Shown: positions 33,817-44,620, counted from the first letter of the stretch. The stretch: DNA of 64,000 bases from an uncultured Lachnospiraceae bacterium (GCA_910584685.1 CAJUAO010000008.1:1-64000); one strand, 5' to 3'. Numbers and translations are program-made. The notes: generated by a model from the letters alone, not told the origin.

Positions 33817-34418
33817 TCATTCCCCTTTCCTGTTCTTAATAGCTTTAAATGTTACCACAGTCATAATAACCGCCAAAATCAAAAACAAACAAATCACCAT
33901 ATTACCAACAGTGAAACCTGCCCCAATATTTCTTAGCCTGCCGCCTGTTATCCACACCGGTATGTATAGCAGCAAAGCCGAAAACCATCCCAACGCGATG
34001 AAAATATGCTTTTTTGCAGTAAAGCAGATAATACCATATATTATTAAGCACAGGCTAATAATTAAAAGCGTTTCTGAGAAAACAAAGCCCAGAACACTTC
34101 CTGCCAGACCTGCTGCAAAAAGGATAAATCCAATTATGCGCCGGGTATTTTGCGGCTTTTCCTGAATAACGCAGGTTTTTGCGTGAGATTCCATAGCTTC
34201 CTCCGGCGCCGTTTCAGGGGCAGAGTCATCTTTAATAAGCTCATCTAATGTAATGTTAAACAGCGCACTAATCAATATCAGCTTATCTAATTCAGGAACA
34301 CTTGCTCCGGTTTCCCATTTCGATACAGATTGTCTTGAAACATTTATTTTTCTGCCAAATCTCCCTGAGACATTTTGTGTGAATTTCTCAAGGATGCAAT
34401 TTTTTCACCCAGTGTCAT
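33817..34418 (-). pseudogene. XRE-family regulator with C-terminal membrane domain, frameshifted
   Basis: From ATG 34418 (AAGGAGGTGG upstream) the frame reads MTLGEKIASLRNSHKMSQGDLAEK and then stops. With one more A in the A5 tract (34347-34351) it would continue INVSRQSVSKWETGASVPELDKLI and join the open frame ISALFNITLDELIKDD. Three hydrophobic segments follow (about IIGFILFAAGLAGSVLGFV, TLLIISLCLIIYGII, HIFIALGWFSALLLYIPVW). HTH plus membrane tail is a common clostridial sensor design. The loss may be real, phase-variable slippage or a sequencing error. Confidence 0.75.
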
Positions 34419-34607
34419 ATAACCACCTCCTTTTAGGGATAATTATAGATGCTTCCTGATTTAAAAGCAACCAAGTGTTCTTTGAAAATTTAGCAACTGA
34501 CGGTTGCAATTAAAAATATCACAGTAAAGATATACTTTTTATATTTATTCTGCTATTATAATTAGATAGCATATTATAAAAACATACTTTAGAAGGAGCT
34601 TTCATAA

Positions 34608-35882
34608 ATGAGAAGATACGTGAAAAAAAAGGAGCCTAATGTTAAGCCGGTTAAAAGGATAGAGCTTTCGGAAAATCATTTTCATATAAGGCTGATAGCC
34701 GTAATATTATTAATTGCACTTGCGGCAGGAGCGTTTGTATACGGAATATACAGCTATTTTCATGTAGATAAGGGCTGGACAGACATTACCGCAGAAGCAT
34801 CGTCGGATATTAACTGCAGTGATGATTTTGTGTTTTTATATAATCTTGGCGCAGGAAAAAATTCCGCGTCAGATGATTTAAAACAGATAACGGAAATATA
34901 TACTGACGCAACGGTAAATGCCTACAGGTTGTTTAATGTAAATGAGGATTTTAACGGAGTTAAAAATATACGGTATATAAATAATCATCCAAATGAGATT
35001 ATACAGGTGGACAGCGTTTTGTACAACGCATTTTCACTCCTTGAGGAATATGGAAACAGATATATTTTTCTTGCGCCCCTTTTTGAGCAGTATGAAAATA
35101 TGTATTATTGTACTGATGATACGGAAACCAAGGGCTATGACCCTGTACAGAATGATGGCATAAGAAAATATTTTGACGGGATTTTATCATATGCAAACAG
35201 CGGAGAGGATATAAGCATTGAGCTTTTAGGGGAAAATAAAATAAGGCTTAATGTGTCAGAGGCTTATATTTCTTATGCAAAGGAAAACCAGACAGACAGA
35301 TTTGTGGATTTTTATTGGATGAAAAATGCTTTTATTGTAGATTATATCGCAGGCTTACTAAGGGACGAGGGGCTGACCTATGGCTCAATATCAAGCTATG
35401 ACGGTTTTGTGAGGAATCTTGATGACAGCAAAGAAAGCTATACCTTTAACATATATGACAGGGTGGATAATATGGTGTATGGCGCGGCGTCCTTTGAATA
35501 CAGCCATAGGAACAGCATTGTTTATTTCAGGGATTTTCCTATAAGCGGCAGGGATGCCTCCCATTATTATGAGTTTTCTGACGGAGAGCTTAGAAATCCT
35601 TATATTTCTATGTCTGACGGACTGTGCAGGGCTTCCATAGAAAATCTGACGGCATATTCCAAAACAGAAGGCTGCGCGGAGGTAATGCTTAAAACGGAGT
35701 CTTTGTATGTGGCGGATGAATTTGACGAGAGAGCGCTGCTTGCAGCTGCAGACCATAATATAAATTTTATATATTGTATTGACTTTAATGTCTGTTATAC
35801 AGAGGAAGGCGCAAGGCTTACAGGTTTGTTTGAGAGTGAGAACGGACAGATTAAATATGAGAAAAAATTTAAAGCTAAGTAA
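34608..35882 (+). CDS. Membrane-anchored protein with possible divergent ApbE-like domain
   Basis: 424 residues: basic N-terminus, one transmembrane helix (IRLIAVILLIALAAGAFVYGIY, about 28-49), then an external domain. Segments such as AFIVDYIAGLLRDEGLTYGSISSYDGFVRNLD and a late ASIENLTAYSKTEGCAEVMLKTE recall the order of ApbE (FAD:protein FMN transferase), where GGN and the DALATAL motif would stand. The key ApbE residues are not present, so any relationship would be to a degenerate member. If so it would not transfer FMN. Monocistronic, before the fructose PTS genes. Low certainty on family. Confidence 0.45.
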   Translation: MRRYVKKKEPNVKPVKRIELSENHFHIRLIAVILLIALAAGAFVYGIYSYFHVDKGWTDITAEASSDINCSDDFVFLYNLGAGKNSASDDLKQITEIYTDATVNAYRLFNVNEDFNGVKNIRYINNHPNEIIQVDSVLYNAFSLLEEYGNRYIFLAPLFEQYENMYYCTDDTETKGYDPVQNDGIRKYFDGILSYANSGEDISIELLGENKIRLNVSEAYISYAKENQTDRFVDFYWMKNAFIVDYIAGLLRDEGLTYGSISSYDGFVRNLDDSKESYTFNIYDRVDNMVYGAASFEYSHRNSIVYFRDFPISGRDASHYYEFSDGELRNPYISMSDGLCRASIENLTAYSKTEGCAEVMLKTESLYVADEFDERALLAAADHNINFIYCIDFNVCYTEEGARLTGLFESENGQIKYEKKFKAK

Positions 35883-35914
35883 ACAGGGGAGAAATTTATT
35901 TTAAATTATACAAA

Positions 35915-35965
35915 AAATATTTTTAATAGCATAAATGTATTTTTTTTATGCATATTAAAAATATG
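35915..35965. repeat. AT-rich long hairpin between the membrane protein gene and fruA
   Basis: ATATTTTTAATA, CATAAA and their complements TTTATG and TATTAAAAATAT form one long stem. No strong T tract follows. May end transcription of the upstream gene. Confidence 0.5.
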
Positions 35966-36038
35966 TATTAAATCTTAGAAGCAGTAAAAGATAATTAATA
36001 GTACAATTATATAGAAGGGTAAAAGGAGAGAGGGGCTT

Positions 36039-38009
36039 ATGAAAATATCGGAGCTTTTGAAAAAAGAGGCCATAGAGCTTGGAGCAAAGCCTGCTTCAAA
36101 GGAAGAGGCCATAGATATTATGGCAGGCTTACATGAAAAGGCAGGCAATATAAGCGACATCAATGAGTATAAAAGGGGAATATGGGAGAGGGAAAAGCAA
36201 AGCTCCACAGCCATAGGAGAGGGAATAGCCATACCCCACGCAAAGAACAAGGCAGTAAAAAGACCTGCACTTGCGGCAATGACTGTTCCTTGCGGCGTTG
36301 ATTTTGATTCCCTTGACGCGCAGCCTGTCCGCCTGCTATTTATGATAGCTGCGCCGGAGGGCGGAGGAAATGTTCATTTGGAGGTATTGTCAAGGCTAAG
36401 TATGCTTCTAATGGATGAAAAATTTAAGGAGGAGCTGATGTCCGCACCGGACAAGGACGGGTTTTTGGCAGTTATAGACAGAATGGAGGCCGAAAAGTTC
36501 GGAAAGCCTGAAAAAAATTCTGACTCCTATGATAATAATGGCAGTGACGTAGAAGCAGACGGGAAGGGAAAACAGCAATACAGGATTTTGGCTGTTACGG
36601 CATGTCCCACAGGAATAGCCCATACCTTTATGGCGGCAGAGGCTTTGGAGAAGGCGGGAAAGGAAATGGGAATTTCCATAAAGGTAGAGACTAACGGCTC
36701 AGGGGGAGCTAAAAATATACTTACAGATGAAGAAATAAAAAGCTGCGACGGTATTATTGTTGCGGCGGATAAAAATGTAATTACAGACAGGTTTGACGGT
36801 AAGCTGGTGCTTTTTACAAAGGTATCAGACGGTATTCACAAGCCAAAGGAGCTGATAAATAAAATAATAAACAAGGAAGCAGATATATACAGTGAAGGCA
36901 GAGACGTAAGAACAGCCAAATATGAAAAACAGTCTACCGATTCAAATGCAGTGTACAAGCATCTTATGAACGGCGTATCCCATATGCTTCCATTTGTCAT
37001 AGGCGGAGGAATAATGATAGCGCTGGCATTTTTGGTGGACGATTATAAGCTGGACCCGTCAAACTTCGGCATGAATACGCCTGTTGCGGCATTTTTTAAG
37101 ACGGTTGGCAACGCCATGTTTGGATTTATGCTTCCTATACTTGCAGCGTATATCGCAGCGTCAATAGCTGACAGGCCGGGACTGGCAGTTGGCTTTGCAG
37201 GCGGTGTGCTTGCAATGAACGGCACGAACTTTTTAGCCCTTGCAGACGGGAAGACAGACGGTATATCAGGAGGCTTTCTTGCGGCGCTTTTTGCAGGCTT
37301 TCTTGCAGGATATATTGTAAAGCTGTTGCAGATTATTACGGAAAAGCTTCCAAAAAGCCTTGACGGCATAAGGCCTATGCTTATATATCCTCTTATCGGC
37401 GTGCTGTTAATTGGTCTTGTAATGTGTTTTGTGAATCCTGTTATGGGATGGATAAATACAGGAATAGGAAACTGGCTTAAAAGTCTTGGAGGCTCCTCAA
37501 AGCTTCTTTTGGGGGCCGTGGTTGGCGGCATGATGAGTATTGATATGGGAGGGCCTTTTAACAAGGCGGCTTATGTGTTTGGCACAGCATCCCTTGCCCT
37601 TGAAAATTATGATGTAATGGCAGCAGTTATGGTAGGCGGTATGGTGCCTCCTATAGCAATAGCAATCTCTACAAGTTTATTTAAGAGTAAGTGGTCGGAT
37701 GAGGACAGGAGAAGCGGCCCTGTCAATTATATTATGGGACTTTGCTTTATCTCGGAGGGAGCTATACCGTATGCGGCAAAGGACCCCATAAGGGTAATAC
37801 CAAGTTGTATAATCGGCTCAGCCGTTGCAGGAGCATTATCTATGGCGTTTAATTGTACCTTAAGGGCTCCTCACGGAGGCATATTTGTATTTCCGGTAGT
37901 GGGAAATGCATTGTGGTATATAGGGGCTCTTGCCATAGGAAGCATAGTAGGAGCGCTGATACTTGGCGTTATTAAAAAGCGCGTGGTTCCGGAAAAAAGC
38001 GCTGCTTAA
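36039..38009 (+). CDS. fruA: Fructose-type PTS IIABC
   Basis: 656 residues with domains in the order IIA-IIB-IIC. IIA (1-150) has phosphohistidine H67 in GIAIPHAKN. IIB (about 182-285) has phosphocysteine C189 in VTACPTGIAHTFMAAEAL, diagnostic of the fructose family. IIC (about 308-645) has eight or more helices and DMGGPFNKAAYVF. It imports and phosphorylates fructose at C1 (or a related sugar). No fruK (1-phosphofructokinase) or fruR is adjacent, unlike most fru operons. Instead the general PTS proteins follow. Confidence 0.92.
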   Translation: MKISELLKKEAIELGAKPASKEEAIDIMAGLHEKAGNISDINEYKRGIWEREKQSSTAIGEGIAIPHAKNKAVKRPALAAMTVPCGVDFDSLDAQPVRLLFMIAAPEGGGNVHLEVLSRLSMLLMDEKFKEELMSAPDKDGFLAVIDRMEAEKFGKPEKNSDSYDNNGSDVEADGKGKQQYRILAVTACPTGIAHTFMAAEALEKAGKEMGISIKVETNGSGGAKNILTDEEIKSCDGIIVAADKNVITDRFDGKLVLFTKVSDGIHKPKELINKIINKEADIYSEGRDVRTAKYEKQSTDSNAVYKHLMNGVSHMLPFVIGGGIMIALAFLVDDYKLDPSNFGMNTPVAAFFKTVGNAMFGFMLPILAAYIAASIADRPGLAVGFAGGVLAMNGTNFLALADGKTDGISGGFLAALFAGFLAGYIVKLLQIITEKLPKSLDGIRPMLIYPLIGVLLIGLVMCFVNPVMGWINTGIGNWLKSLGGSSKLLLGAVVGGMMSIDMGGPFNKAAYVFGTASLALENYDVMAAVMVGGMVPPIAIAISTSLFKSKWSDEDRRSGPVNYIMGLCFISEGAIPYAAKDPIRVIPSCIIGSAVAGALSMAFNCTLRAPHGGIFVFPVVGNALWYIGALAIGSIVGALILGVIKKRVVPEKSAA

Positions 38010-38148
38010 AGCATGAATATCCAAAGGGGACTATACTGTATTTATGCATTTGTTTAAAAAAAATTTATAATAAAAACACCAGATTTTACAGCTTGTATTT
38101 ATAGGTAAGCGCGAATATAATAAATATAGTAGAAAGGGGAAAATAATT

Positions 38149-38406
38149 ATGGTATCAAAAAGGGTAACTGTTAAAAATGAGGAGGGGCTTCATATGAGAC
38201 CGGCAGGCTTGGTCACAAGGGAGATGACAAAGTTTCAAAGCACAGTGTATTTTATTTTTGAGGATAAAAAAATAAATGCAAAGAGCGTTATGAATCTTAT
38301 AGCAGGAGGAATAAAGTGCGGAAGTGAAATTACCATAGAATGTGAAGGCGAGGATGAGAATGAGGCTCTTGAGCGGGCGGTAAATATGATTGAAAAGGAA
38401 TTATAA
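38149..38406 (+). CDS. ptsH: Phosphocarrier protein HPr
   Basis: 85 residues. Active-site H15 in EEGLHMRPAG, regulatory serine S46 in NAKSVMNL, the HPr kinase site of Firmicutes. It passes phosphate from enzyme I to PTS IIA domains and, when serine-phosphorylated, joins CcpA in carbon repression. Follows fruA by 139 bases without a terminator. Confidence 0.95.
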   Translation: MVSKRVTVKNEEGLHMRPAGLVTREMTKFQSTVYFIFEDKKINAKSVMNLIAGGIKCGSEITIECEGEDENEALERAVNMIEKEL

Positions 38407-38431
38407 GTATGTACGAGAGGATGGCAGGGAA

Positions 38432-40141
38432 ATGGAGGCTTTAAAGGGAATAGCAGGCTCGGAAGGATATGGAACAGGAAGGGCAGTTATAATAAGCAAT
38501 GATATACCGGATTATGAGGATAGAAAAATAACTGATGCTGCGGCAGAGAAGGACAGACTTCAAAAGGCATTTGACGGATTTTTAAGGAAAACTGCGGATA
38601 TGATAGAGGAAATGAAGGACAGGGTAGGGGAGAGTAATACCGCCATACTGGAAGGTCATATTATGATGCTTAATGACCCGTATATGCAGGAAGAAATCAT
38701 GAACAGGATAGATGAGGGAATATGCGCTGAAACAGCAGTTAAGGAGGCATGTGACACATTTATACAGATATTTTCACAGACAGATGATGAGCTGATACGG
38801 CAGAGGGCTACAGATGTAGGGGATATAAAGCTCAGGCTGTTAAGGCTTCTTACGGGAACGGAAGATATAAATATCAGCGACGTGCCAAAGGGAACAATAC
38901 TGGTGGCAGAGGATTTAACCCCGTCAATGACGTCTGGTATAGTAAAGGATAATGTAGCGGGAATAGTAACAGGAATGGGAGGCGTAACCTCACATTCCGC
39001 AATACTTTCCAGGGCATTGGAGATACCGGCGGTTTTAAGCGTAAAAGATGTGATGAAAAAGGTTAAAAACGGAATGATAATAGCCATAGACGGAAGCAGC
39101 GGAATAGCCGTTATTGATGCCGATGAGAATACTGTTGCAGAGTACGAGGAAAAAAGAAGCAGCCACTTAAAAAATAAGGAGGCTTTAAGGGAATACATTG
39201 GAAAGGCTACAAGGACGGCAGACGGAATTCCGGTAGAGCTTTTTGGAAATATAGGAAGGCCTGAGGAGGCAGAAAAGGTACTGGAATGTGACGGAGAGGG
39301 CATAGGGCTTTTCAGGACAGAATTTTTGTTTATGGACAGCGACAGCCTTCCCGATGAGGAGAAGCAGTTTGAAGCATATAAGACAGCAGCCCAGACAATG
39401 GGAGACAGAGAAATTATTATCCGTACCCTTGATATAGGAGGAGACAAGGAAATACCATATATGGGCCTTAGCAGGGAGGATAACCCTTTTTTAGGCTACA
39501 GGGCGGTAAGGTATTGTCTTGACCATAAGGATATATATTCCGTGCAGCTAAGGGCAATTTTAAGAGCCAGCGCGTACGGACATATAAAGATAATGGTGCC
39601 TTTAGTTACATGCGTTGAGGAAATAAGAAGTGTCAGGAGGCTTATAGAGGATATAAAGGCAGAGCTTGACAGTAAGGGTATTGCTTATGATAAAGGAATA
39701 GAAACAGGAGTGATGATAGAAACTCCGTCAGCCAGTGAAATTGCAGACCTTTTGGCAAAGGAGGCGGATTTTTTCAGCATTGGGACAAATGACCTTACAC
39801 AGTATACAATGGCAGTTGACAGGGGAAACCCAAAGGTTTCATATCTGTATTCTGTTTACCAGCCCTCTGTTATCCGCTCGTTAAAGCGTATTATAAATGC
39901 GGCGGACAAGGCGGGAATAAAGGTAGGAATGTGCGGGGAGGCAGCGGCAGATGCATTGCTTACGCCGCTTTTAATTGCATTTGGACTGAATGAGTTTAGC
40001 GTAAGTCCCGTTTCTATATTAAAAACAAGAAAAAATATAGGAAGCTGGACAAAAGCCGAGGCAGTAAAGGTGGCGGAAAGCGTGCTCCTGATGGATACGG
40101 CAGAAAAAATAGAGGATTTTCTTAAGAAACATGTAAAATAA
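38432..40141 (+). CDS. ptsI: PTS enzyme I
   Basis: 569 residues from ATG 38432, chosen for AGGG just upstream and the family-typical start MEALKGIAGS. An in-frame extension to 38390 overlaps ptsH and adds non-conserved residues. Phosphohistidine H188 in GGVTSHSAILSRALEIPA. PEP-binding barrel with FRTEFLFMD, GIGTNDLTQYT and GMCGEAAAD with the active-site cysteine. Transfers phosphate from PEP to HPr. Finding the sole general PTS pair directly behind fruA suggests fructose-type uptake is a main sugar route. Confidence 0.95.
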   Translation: MEALKGIAGSEGYGTGRAVIISNDIPDYEDRKITDAAAEKDRLQKAFDGFLRKTADMIEEMKDRVGESNTAILEGHIMMLNDPYMQEEIMNRIDEGICAETAVKEACDTFIQIFSQTDDELIRQRATDVGDIKLRLLRLLTGTEDINISDVPKGTILVAEDLTPSMTSGIVKDNVAGIVTGMGGVTSHSAILSRALEIPAVLSVKDVMKKVKNGMIIAIDGSSGIAVIDADENTVAEYEEKRSSHLKNKEALREYIGKATRTADGIPVELFGNIGRPEEAEKVLECDGEGIGLFRTEFLFMDSDSLPDEEKQFEAYKTAAQTMGDREIIIRTLDIGGDKEIPYMGLSREDNPFLGYRAVRYCLDHKDIYSVQLRAILRASAYGHIKIMVPLVTCVEEIRSVRRLIEDIKAELDSKGIAYDKGIETGVMIETPSASEIADLLAKEADFFSIGTNDLTQYTMAVDRGNPKVSYLYSVYQPSVIRSLKRIINAADKAGIKVGMCGEAAADALLTPLLIAFGLNEFSVSPVSILKTRKNIGSWTKAEAVKVAESVLLMDTAEKIEDFLKKHVK

Positions 40142-40234
40142 TAAAATATATAATTCAAAGAAGATAAAAGGTTGAAAGATAAATACTTTCGACTATTGAT
40201 TTTGAGTCCGCTAAAGCGGACATGGAGTATAAAA

Positions 40235-41686
40235 ATGAAAAAAGAAACAAAGGAAAAAAATAAAAAGCTGTTAAAGCTTTTGGTTGGAATACTTATGGTT
40301 TCGGTCGTTATATTGACGGCGGTTGTTATTTTGTTTGGCTTTGGCATAAAAATAAAGGTATATGGAGACGAGACAATAACCCTTCAATATGGAGAAAGCT
40401 ATGAGGAGCCGGGAGTAGACGCCGTATGGTATAACAGCATACTGGGTACAAAAAGCAGCGCAGAAGTATCTATAGAGGATAATATTAATTTTGAAAGGAT
40501 TGGAACCTATGCTGTGAAATACACGGCAAAAAAATTATTTTATTCAGACAGCTTTGTTAGAACTGTTAAGATAGTAGATACGACTCCCCCTGTTATAGCC
40601 TTAAGCCATAAAGAGAATTATTTTACCCCTAAGGGAGAGGAATATAAGGAGGAGGGCTATACTGCAACAGACAATTATGACGGGGATATTACGGACAAGG
40701 TAAAGAGGTATATTAAGGATAATACAGTGTATTATTCCGTAAAGGATTCGTCAGGAAATGAGACTGTGGCGCAAAGAAATATTTTGTATAATGACATGAT
40801 ACCTCCGGTTATTACGTTGACAGGCCCAAAGGAAATGATTATAAAGGCAGGAAGCAAATATAATGAGCCGGGGTATACTGCCATAGATGAGGAGGACGGA
40901 AATCTTACAGGTAAGGTTAAGGTTGAAGGAAAGGTTGATATATATTCCTCAGGAGTGTATACCATAAAATATACCGTGGCAGACAAATACGGCAATAGGT
41001 CAGAAGAAACACGTACAGTTACTGTAGAAGCAATAAAGCAGAAGGATACTATTAAGCCTGAGGGAAAGATAATATATCTTACGTTTGACGACGGGCCGGG
41101 GCCATACACGGAAAAGCTGCTTAATGTGCTGGAAAAATATAATGTAAAGGCCACATTTTTTACCGTAAATACAAGGAGCAATTACAGCAGCATGCTTACA
41201 AAGGAGGCAAAGGCAGGCCATACGGTGGCAATACATAGCTTAACTCATAATTATGCTGAAATATATAAGAACGAAGCTGCTTATTTTGCAGATTTAGGGG
41301 CTATGTCGGATATTATAGAGCAAAAAACAGGTAAAAAGCCTATGCTTCTGCGGTTTCCGGGAGGAAGCTCAAATCTTGTAAGCGCCAATTACTGCAAAGG
41401 CATTATGAGCAGGCTTACAAGGGCAGTGACTGATATGGGATACAAATATTTTGACTGGAATGTTGATAGCGGCGACGCTTCCGGGGCAAAAAATGACAAA
41501 GAGGTTTTTGAAAATGTTATAAGGGGTGTCCGGAAATATAATATATCAATAGTTTTACAGCACGATTCAAAGGAATTCAGCGTAAATGCAGTGGAGAAAA
41601 TTATTGTCTGGGGTATTTCAAACGGATATACATTCTTGCCCTTAGACGAGACAAGCCCTGAAGTTCATCATCCGGTGGCAAATTAA
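40235..41686 (+). CDS. Membrane-anchored polysaccharide deacetylase with Ig-like repeats
   Basis: 483 residues from ATG 40235 (GGAG seven bases upstream). N-terminal transmembrane helix (LLVGILMVSVVILTAVVILFGFG). Three bacterial Ig-like/DUF5011-type units follow (GESYEEPGVDAVWYN, KGEEYKEEGYTATDNYDGDIT, AGSKYNEPGYTAIDEEDGNLT). The NodB domain has LTFDDGPGPYTEKLL (metal D), IHSLTHNYAEIY (HxxxH), LRFPGGSSN, DWNVDSGDA and VLQHDSK. Probably deacetylates peptidoglycan GlcNAc outside the membrane, giving lysozyme resistance. Preceded by a GTCCGC/GCGGAC hairpin. Confidence 0.9.
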   Translation: MKKETKEKNKKLLKLLVGILMVSVVILTAVVILFGFGIKIKVYGDETITLQYGESYEEPGVDAVWYNSILGTKSSAEVSIEDNINFERIGTYAVKYTAKKLFYSDSFVRTVKIVDTTPPVIALSHKENYFTPKGEEYKEEGYTATDNYDGDITDKVKRYIKDNTVYYSVKDSSGNETVAQRNILYNDMIPPVITLTGPKEMIIKAGSKYNEPGYTAIDEEDGNLTGKVKVEGKVDIYSSGVYTIKYTVADKYGNRSEETRTVTVEAIKQKDTIKPEGKIIYLTFDDGPGPYTEKLLNVLEKYNVKATFFTVNTRSNYSSMLTKEAKAGHTVAIHSLTHNYAEIYKNEAAYFADLGAMSDIIEQKTGKKPMLLRFPGGSSNLVSANYCKGIMSRLTRAVTDMGYKYFDWNVDSGDASGAKNDKEVFENVIRGVRKYNISIVLQHDSKEFSVNAVEKIIVWGISNGYTFLPLDETSPEVHHPVAN

Positions 41687-41758
41687 AAAATAAAAAAGTC
41701 TTGTCTAAAGCTGAGATTAATATTTGCATAAAGAAGTTTTCTATTATTTAAAAAATTA

Positions 41759-41785
41759 TTAGCACTCACTATTGACGAGTGCTAA
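41759..41785. promoter_or_regulatory. CIRCE operator (HrcA box) of clpB
   Basis: TTAGCACTC, nine bases, GAGTGCTAA: a perfect match to the HrcA inverted repeat, 105 bases before the clpB start. It predicts heat-shock induction through HrcA rather than CtsR. Confidence 0.96.
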
Positions 41786-41890
41786 TAATGGTGCTAAAAT
41801 ATATTTGTAGATTGAAAAAGGGTATGTTTTTTGCATATAGACCTAACAGCAGAAATATACCGTCAGCAAAAGGAAAGAGAGGTATACCAT

Positions 41891-44470
41891 ATGAACATTA
41901 ATAAATTTACGCAAAAGTCTATGGAAGCAGTGTCTGACTGCGAAAAGCTGGCGTACCAATATGGGAACCAGGAGATAGAGCAGGAGCATCTTTTAAAGGC
42001 CCTTACAGACCAGGAGGACGGTCTGATTATTAAGCTTATAGAAAAGATGGACATAGACAGGGAGCATTTTAAAAACAGGGTTGAGGAATATCTGAATAAG
42101 CGTGTAAAGGTACAGGGCGGTCAGATATATGTTGGAAGCGATTTAAACAAGGTGCTGATTTCCGCAGAGGATGAGGCTAAGGCTATGGGTGATTCTTACG
42201 TATCGGTGGAGCACTTGTTTTTATCTCTTTTAAAATATCCAAATCAGGGTGTAACCGCATTGTTTAAGGAGTATGGAATCACAAGGGAAAGATTTCTTAA
42301 AGCCCTTTCCACTGTAAGGGGAAACCAGACAGTGACGAGCGATAATCCGGAGGCAACATATGACACGCTGACAAAGTACGGCATTGAGCTTGTGGAGAAG
42401 GCGAAAAATCAGAAGCTGGACCCTGTTATAGGCAGAGACAGTGAGATAAGAAATGTCATACAGATACTTTCACGCAAGACAAAAAATAATCCTGTTCTTA
42501 TAGGAGAGCCGGGAGTAGGAAAAACGGCGGCTGTGGAAGGTCTGGCACAGAGAATAGTTGCAGGAGATGTGCCTGCCGGCCTAAAGGATAAGAAGATATT
42601 TGCCCTGGATATGGCAGCCCTTGTGGCAGGCGCCAAGTACAGAGGTGAGTTTGAGGAAAGGCTTAAGGCCGTTTTGGAGGAGGTAAAAAAGAGCGACGGT
42701 CAGATTATCCTGTTTATAGATGAGCTTCATACTATTGTGGGAGCAGGAAAGACAGAGGGCTCTATGGACGCAGGAAACATGCTTAAGCCAATGCTTGCAA
42801 GGGGTGAGCTCCACTGTATCGGAGCAACCACTCTTGATGAATACAGAAAATATATTGAGAAGGACCCTGCGCTGGAGCGTCGTTTTCAGCCTGTCCTTGT
42901 GGATGAGCCAAGTGTTGAGGATACCATATCCATACTTAGAGGTATTAAGGAAAGATACGAGGTATTCCATGGAGTAAAGATAACGGACTCTGCCCTGGTA
43001 TCTGCGGCAGTTCTGTCAAACAGATATATCTCCGACAGATTTCTTCCTGACAAGGCAATAGATTTGGTAGACGAGGCCTGCGCCCTTATAAAAACAGAGC
43101 TGGATTCTATGCCGGTGGAGCTTGACGAGCTGAGACGAAGGGTTATGCAGCTTGAAATAGAGGAGGCTGCCTTGAAGAAGGAAACAGATAAGCTTAGCAC
43201 AGCAAGGCTTGAGACACTGCAAAAGGAGCTGGCAGAGCTTAAGGAGGAATTTAACAGCAAAAAAGCCCAGTGGGAAAATGAAAAGACTTCTGTTGATAAG
43301 CTGAATAAGCTTAGAGAGGAAATAGAGGATATAAGAAGCCAGATTAAAAAGGCAGAGAGAGATTATGACCTGGAAAAGGTTGCAGAGCTTCAATACGGAA
43401 GGCTGCCAAGCGTGGAAAAGCAGCTTGAGGCAGAGGAGCAGAAGATAAAAAGCTCAGATTTATCATTGCTGCATCAAAATGTTTCAGAGGAGGAAATTGC
43501 GCGTATTATATCACGGTGGACAGGTATACCTGTAGCCAAGCTTACCGAATCGGAAAGAAATAAAACCCTTCATCTGGATGAGGCGCTCCACAAGCGTGTC
43601 ATAGGACAGGAGGAGGGAGTAAGCAAGGTAACGGAGGCTATTATACGTTCAAAGGCAGGAATAAAGGACCCTACAAAGCCAATAGGCTCATTCCTGTTTC
43701 TTGGACCTACAGGCGTAGGAAAAACGGAGCTTGCAAAATCCCTTGCGGAAAATCTCTTTGACAATGAGCAGAATATAGTGAGAATAGATATGTCCGAGTA
43801 TATGGAGAAGCATTCCGTAGCCAGACTTATAGGCGCGCCTCCGGGATATGTAGGCTATGATGAGGGCGGACAGCTTACGGAGGCTGTGAGAAGAAAGCCT
43901 TATTCAGTAATACTTTTTGACGAGATAGAAAAGGCCCATCCTGATGTGTTTAACGTGCTGCTTCAGGTGCTTGATGACGGAAGAATAACCGATTCCCAGG
44001 GAAGAACAGTAGATTTTAAGAATACAATAATCATTCTAACTTCAAATATCGGCTCAGCATATCTTCTCGAGGGTATAGACGAGGAGGGAAATATTAAGGC
44101 TGAAAGTGAAAATATGGTTATGAGTGAGCTTAAGAGCTCCTTCAGACCGGAGTTTTTAAACAGATTAGATGAAATTATAATGTTTAAGCCTTTAACAAAG
44201 GATAATATAGGCGGAATAGTAGATTTACAGCTGGCAGATATAAACAGAAGGCTAGAGGAAAGGAATATTTCAATAGCGCTTACTGATGAAGCAAGGAGCT
44301 ATATAATTGAAAAGGGATACGAGCCGGCTTATGGCGCCAGACCTCTTAAGCGGTATCTGCAAAAGCATGTGGAAACCTTGGCGGCAAGGGTTATACTGTC
44401 AGACGGAGCGGCTGCGGGAGATATTATAACCATTGATTTTGAGGGAGATAAATTGACGGCGGGAGTATAG
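41891..44470 (+). CDS. clpB: ClpB disaggregase
   Basis: About 859 residues from ATG 41891 (AGAGG upstream). The frame is open back to 41831, but those residues are not conserved. N-domain, NBD1 with GEPGVGKTA and [12 protein letters not shown], a full middle coiled-coil domain ([15 protein letters not shown] to [14 protein letters not shown]) that marks ClpB rather than ClpC, then NBD2 with [21 protein letters not shown] and the sensor-2 [10 protein letters not shown]. Works with DnaK/DnaJ to rescue aggregated proteins. Single gene under CIRCE control. Confidence 0.96.
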   Translation: MNINKFTQKSMEAVSDCEKLAYQYGNQEIEQEHLLKALTDQEDGLIIKLIEKMDIDREHFKNRVEEYLNKRVKVQGGQIYVGSDLNKVLISAEDEAKAMGDSYVSVEHLFLSLLKYPNQGVTALFKEYGITRERFLKALSTVRGNQTVTSDNPEATYDTLTKYGIELVEKAKNQKLDPVIGRDSEIRNVIQILSRKTKNNPVLIGEPGVGKTAAVEGLAQRIVAGDVPAGLKDKKIFALDMAALVAGAKYRGEFEERLKAVLEEVKKSDGQIILFIDELHTIVGAGKTEGSMDAGNMLKPMLARGELHCIGATTLDEYRKYIEKDPALERRFQPVLVDEPSVEDTISILRGIKERYEVFHGVKITDSALVSAAVLSNRYISDRFLPDKAIDLVDEACALIKTELDSMPVELDELRRRVMQLEIEEAALKKETDKLSTARLETLQKELAELKEEFNSKKAQWENEKTSVDKLNKLREEIEDIRSQIKKAERDYDLEKVAELQYGRLPSVEKQLEAEEQKIKSSDLSLLHQNVSEEEIARIISRWTGIPVAKLTESERNKTLHLDEALHKRVIGQEEGVSKVTEAIIRSKAGIKDPTKPIGSFLFLGPTGVGKTELAKSLAENLFDNEQNIVRIDMSEYMEKHSVARLIGAPPGYVGYDEGGQLTEAVRRKPYSVILFDEIEKAHPDVFNVLLQVLDDGRITDSQGRTVDFKNTIIILTSNIGSAYLLEGIDEEGNIKAESENMVMSELKSSFRPEFLNRLDEIIMFKPLTKDNIGGIVDLQLADINRRLEERNISIALTDEARSYIIEKGYEPAYGARPLKRYLQKHVETLAARVILSDGAAAGDIITIDFEGDKLTAGV

Positions 44471-44516
44471 GGCTTTATTATTTCCTGATAAATAGAGTTT
44501 ATAAAGTAAAGTATAG

Positions 44517-44620
44517 AGGCTGTCACAGTAAGAATTTTAAATACAAGATATAATACCGGTATATAACTGAAAATTCAATATCTTGTATATATTTTCTTAG
44601 TGGGGCAGCCTATTTTATTT
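44517..44620 (+). terminator. Long hairpin after clpB
   Basis: AGGCTG (44517) and CAGCCT (44611) close a long imperfect stem with an inner ATACAAGATA/TATCTTGTAT pair, then ATTTTATTTT. The rest of the 360-base gap up to 44831 is AT-rich and holds no gene that I can see. Confidence 0.6.

Noticed and set aside
40172..40234. N-terminal extension of the deacetylase
   Set aside because: It crosses a hairpin and lacks a ribosome binding site. The ATG at 40235 has one and starts a standard membrane anchor.
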